This document shows positions 51,492 to 64,000 of a stretch of 64,000 bases of DNA, in pieces. This stretch comes from Xestospongia muta (taxonomy: Eukaryota; Porifera; Demospongiae; Haplosclerida; Petrosiidae). A model generated the notes under the pieces. It was not told the origin of the DNA. It ran no database searches and saw nothing but the letters and a program-made list of their open reading frames with translations. A program made the position numbers and the translations under genes. Location: contig OY848927.1 in the NCBI GenBank assembly GCA_963693285.1, positions 5,880,643 through 5,944,642 on the forward strand. Direction: 5' to 3'. Within the stretch, counting starts at the first letter, position 1; the number at the start of each line of letters is the position of its first letter.

Positions 51492-51673
51492 AAGACCATG
51501 TCTTCTGTAGCTTGAACTGACATTACTATGTAATGTCATACTACTAACTTTTTCTCCCCTCCCTGCTGATTTAGTTTTTTCATGATTTAGGTTTTATTTA
51601 TTGATAATACAATAGCAAATTGACACAAACATAACATAATGTAACATTTATATAATGGAAGTTAAATAAAGTA

Positions 51674-51973
51674 TTAAGGTTTTCCAGATGGTACAACAAA
51701 TGAGATTCTAACGCCAGGGGCTCCCCATTTGACTCGCTGTGTTTGATAGATACTAGTCCAGATAATGAACACTATAGACCATATTAACAGTCCAAGAAGA
51801 GAGGCCAAGACGTACCATCTAAGTTTGAGTGGAGTGTCTTTCTTAAAAAAAGCTTCTCTGAAGAACCAGACACTGTTAATTAACCAAACAAATGGCAGTC
51901 CAAAACAACCAATATGAAAATAACGTCGACAGATCTTTAACTTTTCTTCTGGAGACACGTTATTGAGATTCAT
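51674..51973 (-). CDS. PSENEN: Presenilin enhancer 2 (PEN-2), gamma-secretase subunit
   Basis: An intronless 99-codon gene, the normal length for PEN-2 (101 in human). It starts MNLNNVSPEEKLKICRRYF and keeps the family pattern: GLPFVWLINSVWFFREAF (first membrane segment), YVLASLLGLLIWSIVFIIW (second), and the C-terminal RVKWGAPGVRISFVVPSGKP. PEN-2 is needed for presenilin maturation and activity of gamma-secretase, which cleaves Notch and other membrane proteins. The start is 147 bp from the divergent EFTUD2 start, so a shared promoter is likely. Confidence 0.97.
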   Translation of the reverse strand: MNLNNVSPEEKLKICRRYFHIGCFGLPFVWLINSVWFFREAFFKKDTPLKLRWYVLASLLGLLIWSIVFIIWTSIYQTQRVKWGAPGVRISFVVPSGKP

Positions 51974-52120
51974 AGCGATTTCTCTTTCTGTAGTTTTACT
52001 TCAAACAAGCAAACGCCCATAATTATTGGAAGGTGTGGTTTCTGGCAAATTCTGTGAGTCACCACACCACGCCCACCAACGTGGTTTCAAAAAACGTTGT
52101 AGATACGAAGTGGTACTGAA

Positions 52121-56849
<4,729 letters not shown>

Positions 56850-56917
56850 CCACACCCATTTTTTGAACAATATTTTTCAACAAAGAATACAACACTTAAA
56901 AAACATTATATAAGTCA

Positions 56918-58984
56918 CTAAAAGTAGACAGGACGAACTAATGTACTGACCATTTGTGGAGACTGTTTGTATGTTTTGGTAATCATTTTACCATCTTTAG
57001 ATTTCTCATTGCGCTCATAGACATATTCGTCTTTACATGCAACTTGTAAGTGTGCATATTGGACCATTTGGAGGAGATCAACATCTTTGTGATACTTGTT
57101 GAGAGCTTCACATAACTCGATAATATACCATGAACCAGTATCAGTAAATCGACAAGCTTTAGTGTTTTCAGTTGTAGCATAACCAAAGAAAAGATCGCTC
57201 TCTTGAGGTAACAGAATACGACCTGTATTTTCATGATCATCTACTTCAATTGCATGAGCTTCAGGAAGACGTCCACCTCGACATGATTGGATGATAAAGA
57301 TCTTGGGTTTCCCAATAAGACTAGGACAGTGAATGACAGAGTTTTTGATGTCCTCCAGTTTAATCGCACGATCATCTGATCCATAAATCTTACCAGCATC
57401 ACCATGAGAAAGAAGACAACAGACAAAACTATCATACTGGGTGTGGTTTGTCTCCATAGTAACCTCATTAAATAGTTCAGTCATCTCTTTAGCAGTACAG
57501 TCACGATAGCGTCTACCACCAAATAACTTATACCCAAGTGTGTTGAGGGTTTTAGAAAGGTTTTCATCATCTTTTTCAGCACCTTGACGTTTCTCTCGTC
57601 CACTAATGTTAATGTTATTAATGATTAATGCATAACCATGGTGACCATCTGCTTTTGACATCTTATAAGGCTGGAGTGGTGATGGTAAGTCTTCTCTACT
57701 TACACTACTATTGCCGACTGGTCTGTCACGTTTGAAAACATCAAAGAGTCCATCATCTTCCACTTGTGACTTCAAGTCCACATGATCACCAGAATTGGAT
57801 GGAACAACAGCTTCAGTTGTTTGAACAGGAGCATTCACAGGAGGCTTAGTTGGACCAGGAGTACAACCAGGATGGCTAGGAACATGTCTGATAGGTTCAG
57901 CCTCAGAATGACGTCCTGGGTTAAGAATATTAGAAGGAATTTCTGGACAAGGAGGAGTTTGAAGTGATGCATCATTGCCAATTGGGATGGGATTAGATGG
58001 CTGTAATTCATCTGGAGGTTTGCCATACAAATTGGTTTCCCCTATGAATACAATCAATAATTAACTAGTTATTAAGATTAGTCTTACCAATATTAGGTCC
58101 ATCAGGTTTGTTGTCATCAACTCTGTTCTCTTCTCTACCAGAGATCATATAGCTGTTTTCTTCTTGGCTCTCACAAAATAAAGGTGTACTATATTGTTTA
58201 TTATATGAACCACTAGTACCAGTGGTTGAGGATGAGCTACTACTTGTAGTTGAAGGGAGAAAAGGTGGTACACTCTGAATGGATGCCTCTTCTGATATTT
58301 GCATTGGTGTGCTAATTTGTGAACTGAGCTGTGAGCTCAATTGACTTCCAAGAGATGATGTGGTACTAGAATTTGACATTGATCTTTCTGACTTAAATGG
58401 CTGAGAAGGAGGGTCTTCACCCGTTTCTTGTTTAGGTTGTACGGTTGTTTTAGATAATATATCTGGTACCACAGTACTACCCACTATAATATAAGGTAAT
58501 AATACAATAATAGAGATAAATAGGAGGGACTTACCCGGATGTTTCTTGGCCATGATTTTAGCTAATGATTTATTAGCTCCTCCACTGTCATCAGCTACAG
58601 CCTTTATCAAGAGACGCCATGTTGGTGGACCATGTCTTGAAACAAGATAGTTGAGCTTTAACCAAGCCTGAATAACATCCTCTAATGTTGGTGGTTGAGT
58701 GGCTAAGGCACTGGGTTTTATGCGTAGAGATGTAGACAAGTGACTAGCTCTGTGTTTCAATGGCTTGATCTCCTTTAAAATATCAGCTAGAGTGTCCTGA
58801 AGATAAAGCTCTGTATCTTCACAATCCTCTATTAAAATATCATTAAAAATGACATCAATTATTACTTAATAATACCTGGATAAGCCGGCAAAGATGTATC
58901 GTCAATTTTATCGTATTCGATACCTGTAAAGAAATATAGGATCAGAATTGAACACAAAGACATGTTTATCGACTTACTTTCCAT
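56918..58984 (-). CDS. Caspase with N-terminal Death domain
   Basis: The first exon is tiny (MES, from 58984). Exons 2-4 give LEDVIQAWLKLNYLVSR, GPPTWRLLIKAVADDSGG and KSLAKIMAKKHP, a death-domain pattern with its central tryptophan. A long Ser/Thr/Pro-rich linker follows (about 57660-58490). The peptidase C14 domain starts GYALIINNINISGREKRQG, with the catalytic histidine in CCLLSHGDAG (about 57405) and cysteine in FIIQSCRGGRLPE (about 57281). A DLFFGYATTENTKACR substrate-pocket strand and the C-terminal MVSTLVRPVYF follow. Both catalytic residues are present. The Death-domain prodomain suggests an initiator caspase recruited to a receptor or adaptor complex. Only 64 bp separate its start from the divergent hydrolase. 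Confidence 0.92.
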
Positions 58985-59048
58985 CTTGCTAATAATGATA
59001 GTGCATAGGGATTTCCCCACTATGAAGGTGTGGCTATTAAATTTAAAG

Positions 59049-59906
59049 ATGGAGGCTGTATATGGACGAATGATGAGGTTCTCAAAAGAGGACAAAAACC
59101 TGTTAGCTTTTATCTCTCTTGGCTCAAATAAACAGAGCTATTGTACTAATGCATTAGTCTTAATACCTGGATTAAATGATGGTATGATGTCGCTGAACTA
59201 TACTGCATCATTGCAGAAAGCCTTGCTAAAACTTGACTACTCTTTAGTTCAGTTAAACTTGTCTAGCTCGTTTAATCAGTTTGGCTTTAGTAGTTTAGAA
59301 CAAGACAAACACGAATTAGAAACGTTGGTCAAATTTCTGAAGGAAGAACATAATTTTAAGAAGGTTGTATTATTAGGTCATTCTACTGGCTGTCAGGATA
59401 GTGTCTATTTTATACGATATAGTACTTTATCATCATTGATAGATGGAGTAATTCTTCAAGGTGCAATCAGTGATCGAGATGATATAATGACCTTAGAGAG
59501 TACACCATCAATGCTTACTGAAGCCAAAGAGTTGCAACATCAAGGAAAGGAGAGACAGATACTAACCCAATTTCATTGTGGAGCTCCTATCACAGCTGAG
59601 AGATATTTAAGTCTAGCTGGACGTCTTACACCGGATGATATGTTCTCTGTTGATCTCTCTGTTAAAGAACTGACTCCTATATTGTCTTCTATCCATGTAC
59701 CAATTCTCTTGTGTTTTAGTGAACAAGATGAGTATGTTCCTAATATGGAAGAGCAAAGACGTTTCGCTGAGAGAATGGTCAGCGTCTTAAAGACCTCTAG
59801 TCCTGTTGTTGAACTCTTCTATTTACCAGGAGATCATGGACTAACTGTACAATATCAATCCTTTATTGAATTTGTCTCTAATTTCATTGAAAAAAACTTA
59901 AAATAA
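59049..59906 (+). CDS. DUF1749/UPF0613 alpha/beta hydrolase, intronless
   Basis: The start is taken as MEAVYGRMMRFSKED (59049) because upstream methionines would overlap the opposite caspase start. About 285 codons with no intron. Family features: NALVLIPGLNDGMMSLNY (first strand and oxyanion loop), LVQLNLSSSFNQFGFSSLEQD, the nucleophile elbow VVLLGHSTGCQDSVYF (Ser in GHSTG), LQGAISDRDD, a catalytic-acid region in LLCFSEQDEYVPNMEEQ, and the final histidine in LPGDHGLTV. The family is familiar from fungi (including the sidJ siderophore hydrolases), plants and protists. The substrate here is unknown. It is convergent with the second caspase. Confidence 0.85.
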   Translation: MEAVYGRMMRFSKEDKNLLAFISLGSNKQSYCTNALVLIPGLNDGMMSLNYTASLQKALLKLDYSLVQLNLSSSFNQFGFSSLEQDKHELETLVKFLKEEHNFKKVVLLGHSTGCQDSVYFIRYSTLSSLIDGVILQGAISDRDDIMTLESTPSMLTEAKELQHQGKERQILTQFHCGAPITAERYLSLAGRLTPDDMFSVDLSVKELTPILSSIHVPILLCFSEQDEYVPNMEEQRRFAERMVSVLKTSSPVVELFYLPGDHGLTVQYQSFIEFVSNFIEKNLK

Positions 59907-60003
59907 ACAACAAAATAGTAGAAAATTATAGAAAACTAAGTTTCGAACAATAAAAAATTAACATTCCAAAGTTTTGAACACTAAAGTTAATGTTCATGTT
60001 AGT

Positions 60004-61472
60004 TTAATCTTTAAAGTAAACTTTCCCTTGTAATCGACTAACAACCTCAGGCATTTGTTTAAATGGATGCTCTCTTCCATCAGTAAGAACTTTAAACTCT
60101 TTTTTTGCCATCTCTCGATGAACTAACATTGTTAGGTCATAGAGGCTAAGATTTGAAGCATGAGAACTTAAAACTTTGCACAACTCTTTAACATAAAGCG
60201 AGCCCTCGTATATACCACGTGTAGCGATATTATCATGACATGTACTAAAACTAAAGAAGAAATCAGCTTCAGGTGGCAATGACTTTCTTCCATCCATTAC
60301 AACAATATCACCAGCTCCTCTGCTATTATCTATAGCCACTGGCTCAGGTATTTCTGAACCACGACATGACTGGACAAAAAAGATTTTGGGCTTTCCAAAG
60401 AGATTTGGACAATTCTTGCAATTAACTAGTGACGCTAACTCACCAACAGGTACATGTATACCATCAACTCCTTCTACACCAGTTGTATCTCCATGAGTTA
60501 GTATACAACATATAAAACTGTCATGACTTTCAGAAGTCTTTTGTGCTACTTTAGATAAGGATTCTTTCATCTGATGACTTTCCAGATTATGACGGAGGTC
60601 AACGGTATATTGTAACTTTTCCAAGGTGTTTTTGAGCTTCTTAGCATCTTCATCTGATCCACTTCGAGCATGTTTACCATCAGGATCTACGTCTCGATTC
60701 CACTTCACATTATTAATGATGAGAGCTAGACCACGTCCTGGTTTAGCTGACATAGGATAACAATAAACTGGACTATCACCACGACGTTTTTTACTACCAA
60801 ACCAATCAGCTTCAATCTAATATAATTAAAATAATTTAGTATATCTCAAATAAATCATGTACGTACATTTTGTACTCCTGCTTGTTCTTCTGTTTTCTGA
60901 TATTCCTGTTTGTTCTCTTGTTCTTCTATTTTTACTACAGGAACAACACTCTCTTCTATAATAACAAAACATTATTTCTGTAACATATAATTCAAATATT
61001 ACCTGTTTCTTTAGTAGCAGTAGAAACAGAGGGGACAGTTGTTCCTTTAGTAGCACCACCACTATGATACAACGGCAAAGGATGACCATCTACATTGACA
61101 TAAAACTAGTTAGTTATAAAGTGTTGTATATTTCTTACATTTAGCAGCAATATCATCGACTACTGCTCTAGTAGCTGGAGTGCATTCTTCTTCAACTAAT
61201 ATACTGAGAAATATATCCAAATGATTTGGAGAGAAGTTGACAGTATTCTGGACATCACTAACTAATTGTCGAGCTCTGTCTTGAGTTGATCGACCAGTCA
61301 ATTCATCTGTGAGCGTTCGTTTAAATGTCGAGGTTATTAGTCCCTTTGCTTCACAAGCTAAAATAATAATCTTAAGATATGCTTCTGTCGCAGACAGAAC
61401 TTGTACCAGATCAACGATATTAGCAGTTATAGCATTCTTTGCAGCTCTGCCCAATAGCTTCTTATCAGCCAT
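60004..61472 (-). CDS. Caspase with N-terminal CARD-like domain
   Basis: The start is MADKKLLGRAAKNAI (61472; the codon before is GTG). The first exon is all-helical with LSATEAYLKIIILACEAKGL, TFKRTLTDELTGRSTQDRAR and SPNHLDIFLSILVEE, which looks like a CARD; this is inference from pattern. A short acidic linker spread over three exons follows. The protease part begins GRGLALIINNVKWNRDVD, with catalytic His in CCILTHGDTTG (about 60502) and Cys in FFVQSCRGSEIPEP (about 60366). It then has DFFFSFSTCHDNIATRG and ends VVSRLQGKVYFKD. Both catalytic residues are intact. It resembles the neighbouring Death-domain caspase in the protease part but not in the prodomain. Confidence 0.9.
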
Positions 61473-61573
61473 CACGCCTACACACCCACATACAACACAA
61501 TAGAGTTAAATGATGTAATAATGAGATCACTCTTTTTTAATAATGATAATACTATTTATACTAATGAAATCAG

Positions 61574-62175
61574 TTATGCTTTCTCTTCACACCATTCATT
61601 TTCTTTACGTATCTGTTCTTCTTCTTCTGGTGTGAAATCATTCTTAATGTTGAACGTCTTACGTATCTCTTCTGGAGTCTTTCCTTTGATCATGTTAGCT
61701 ACAGTTTTACAAGTGACATCAAGTAACCCCTTAATATCTAGATAATTAGCTGCTAAAATAAGTTCAAACAATGTCCCTTGATCAACTTTAAGGAACTCTT
61801 GATCCCAAGGGTCTATATCATCAGTTCTCTTGTCACGATTCTCTTCATCTTCTGGAGGAGGAGGATCGTCCTTATGGTGAGTAGCCCAATCAATGACCTA
61901 TAGATAATAGATTAAAGTATTAATCAATTGTGTCCATATTTATCTATCATCACATACTTACCTTTCTCATAATGGCTCCATTAACATTAGGTAAAGGGAC
62001 AGGGTCATCGTCATCTTCATCAAGTCCAAGGTCCTCAATCATTGTCTTTATAGTATTAGATGCTTTAGCTATTTCCACATCAACCTATAAACAATTATAA
62101 TAAATTATTAATCGTTGAGGACATTGTTACTTCGAATATCTCGCCATCAGAACTCTGAAGTTTCATAGTCGGCAT
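61574..62175 (-). CDS. SKP1: SKP1, SCF ubiquitin-ligase adaptor
   Basis: Three exons. It starts [19 protein letters not shown] and runs through [80 protein letters not shown] and [17 protein letters not shown] to ENEWCEEKA. It is almost identical to vertebrate SKP1 over the BTB/POZ fold and the F-box-binding C-terminus. SKP1 links F-box proteins to cullin-1. The start is 316 bp from the divergent unknown gene that follows. Confidence 0.98.
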
Positions 62176-62491
62176 TTTGAACACCACCCTGCAGTCACTC
62201 TGTTTTCTACTCCGTTGTATGTCCGTATATAGTCCGTATACTCTAGATGACGTAATGTGACGATTTGCAATCTTGCAGACAGACAGACTTGCACAAAGAA
62301 ATCCCCCTTTGGTGAACGGCTAGAAGAAGAGAATTTTCGTTTCTGAATAGCTCGGGATTCTCAAAAGGCGAAGAATTTAAGAGACATTTAATTTACTAAG
62401 GATTAGTTTGTGGAGAATGTCCTAAGCTATTAGTGAAGTGGTCTTTTTTCCACATATATTAATCCTGTTGTTATATTATTTATCACTAATA
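62176..62491. promoter_or_regulatory. Divergent promoter region SKP1 / unknown gene
   Basis: 316 bp between start codons. It is GC-richer than the surrounding introns at about 62190-62350, consistent with a promoter. No TATA box at a convincing spacing was found. Confidence 0.4.
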
Positions 62492-64000
62492 ATGTCGCTT
62501 AGTTCAAGTAGCGATCTCTCTACGGAGGAGCCGCCATTATCACATCACAGACCATGTATAAAGGTCGTTCTATTAGGTGATATTAAAGAAGCTATTCCAC
62601 TGCTAACAATGGATTTAGAATCTAATGAAAATGAAGATATCACTTCAATTCGTTGTCGTGTATTTTCTGATCTAATTGAAGTATTAAGAAATGGGTTTCG
62701 TACCGAAAATATCCGTGGAACATGTCTGAATATAGAAATTCCATCTATTTTATCAAAATATATCTTTGTAGCATTGCCTTTCTGCCATCACAGTAACACA
62801 CAGTTCATTCATACTGTTAAAGTTGATAATAGTGACTGTGTTGTACCTGCAAGTCAAATCATGTCTTTGTTAAAAGATATTGAGTCACCAGATGTCACTC
62901 AAACACTTGATGAAAGGGTACCATATGAATTAACAGTTCATCGCTATGGTGAATTAACCCTCTTTGATACCATTCATCGCGGAGGTTAGTGAATAAAAAA
63001 TGATTAATCATTGTTTACACATTAATTTGCATTATCAGCAGTCACATGTCATACTATTTACTATAGAATATACTGGTGGAACTTTCCTTTATCTTATGAC
63101 TGGTAATGATGATATAGACAGTGATGATGAATGGGGGCAGGAGGCCATATTTCGTAATGGACCACACCTAGTTTATCCTGATAACATCAGTCGTCCTACT
63201 ACTGGTGTTGTCCCAGGAAAAGATTTCCCTGAGTATACACAATCTAAAGTTGTTACAACAACCATTGTTACAAGTGATACATCAGATGTCCTTTATGAGG
63301 CTCCTTTGACACAAGAAATCCCTCCATTGTTAATGGGAGAATCCACAACCTTTCAAATTGAAGAGAGTAGAAGTCAAAATGGAGAGCAGGTAATTATTGG
63401 ATCTACTGTTAAACAAATGGAAGGTCAACTTGTATTACCATCTTGTCATCTCAATAAGGTAAGACCCTAATATTAATATTTTATTATTGTGTCTGTGTTA
63501 TTATTATTAGGGAACACAGAATCTGTTGAGTGAGGTATTTTGTTAGCAATAAAATGGTCTGTTTATTTTTATTTTATTTGATTAGTCTCCTACAGTGCAA
63601 TTATCTGACCAGTTTACAGAGAAGCAGTTAGCAGTACATGTACTAAATCATATTTATAATCACAACAAGCCATGTCAATATACTGAGGTATCACTGTATC
63701 TTACCAATAATAGTGTAGTCATTACTTTTATACAGAATGAATGCAGCAACATGTTGGCAAGTTCAAAGGACCTCACTGATTATTGTGTCAGAGTAGAGAG
63801 AGCTCGACAATATGACAATCTCTCTGATCAAGACACAGATTGGCTAAAACGTATGATACGTTTTCATTGTGAGAGCTGTCGTGATGAGACTTGTTGCGTT
63901 CCTCATCTCTTTGCTGGATGTCCACCTCCTACTGCATTAAGTCTGTCTAATGGTAGCAGTATAACTGATGACAATACCAGTAGTAGCAGTCAAGATAGTG
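62492..64000 (+). CDS. Unrecognised gene, 5' part, runs off the window
   Basis: The start is MSLSSSSDLSTEEPPLSHH. Exon 1 (to about 62981) includes IKVVLLGDIKEAIPLL, which resembles the first strand of a P-loop GTPase but lacks the GK[ST]. The next exon (from about 63067) encodes EYTGGTFLYLMTGNDDIDSD, a Thr-rich segment and MEGQLVLPSCHLNK. A 24-bp micro-exon (GTQNLLSE, about 63511-63534) is flanked by GT-AG signals. A last visible exon has QFTEKQLAVHVLNHIYNHNK and a cysteine cluster (FHCESCRDETCCVPHLFAGC) that may bind metal. I recognise no family. The 3' end and most likely the main domain lie beyond 64000. Confidence 0.65.

Overview
The window looks like gene-dense nuclear DNA of an early-branching animal, most likely a demosponge such as Amphimedon queenslandica. 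This is inference: no search was possible. The gene set is metazoan (caspases with death-fold domains, a TRAF, PEN-2, an SH3-WW-PH-RhoGAP protein, telomerase reverse transcriptase with a TEN domain). The DNA is AT-rich, most introns are only about 40-80 bp, and intergenic gaps are often below 200 bp. About 28 genes are supported. Most coordinates run from start codon to stop codon and include introns.

Layout. 1-5.4 kb: 3' part of CYP51 (+), a PTTG1IP-like membrane protein (-), proteasome activator PSME3 (+) and proteasome subunit PSMB3 (-). 5.8-10.1 kb: ARHGAP12/15/27-type RhoGAP (+). 10.3-17.5 kb, all minus: an unrecognised IPGY-motif protein, calpain-7 and GNPTG. 17.6-25.0 kb: CWF19L2 (+, intronless), PYM1 (-), KAT2A/B acetyltransferase (+), and an unrecognised two-pass membrane protein (-). 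25.3-38.7 kb: MINDY4 deubiquitinase (+), TRAF (+), CNBD2-like protein (+, intronless), TTLL4 glutamylase (-), FAM8A1/RDD protein (+). 38.9-45.8 kb: complete TERT (-), whose introns hold two foldback elements and one hAT-type element. 46.5-50.3 kb: an unusual NLR-like/protein-kinase fusion (+). 50.5-52 kb: two tiny unrecognised genes (+), one with a fresh exon duplication, then PEN-2 (-). 52.1-56.8 kb: EFTUD2/Snu114 (+). 56.9-61.5 kb: two caspases (-) flanking a DUF1749 alpha/beta hydrolase (+). 61.6-62.2 kb: SKP1 (-). 62.5 kb to the end: start of an unrecognised gene (+).

Themes. Neighbours are mostly arranged head-to-head or tail-to-tail, with divergent starts 56-425 bp apart that probably share promoters. 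There is a proteasome pair (PSME3/PSMB3), a splicing and mRNA-surveillance group (CWF19L2, PYM1, EFTUD2), and several cell-death or innate-immunity genes (TRAF, NLR-like kinase, two caspases). The most unusual items are the NLR-like/kinase fusion, introns whose 3' splice sites are made of microsatellite or minisatellite DNA, and short palindromic motifs repeated through many introns.
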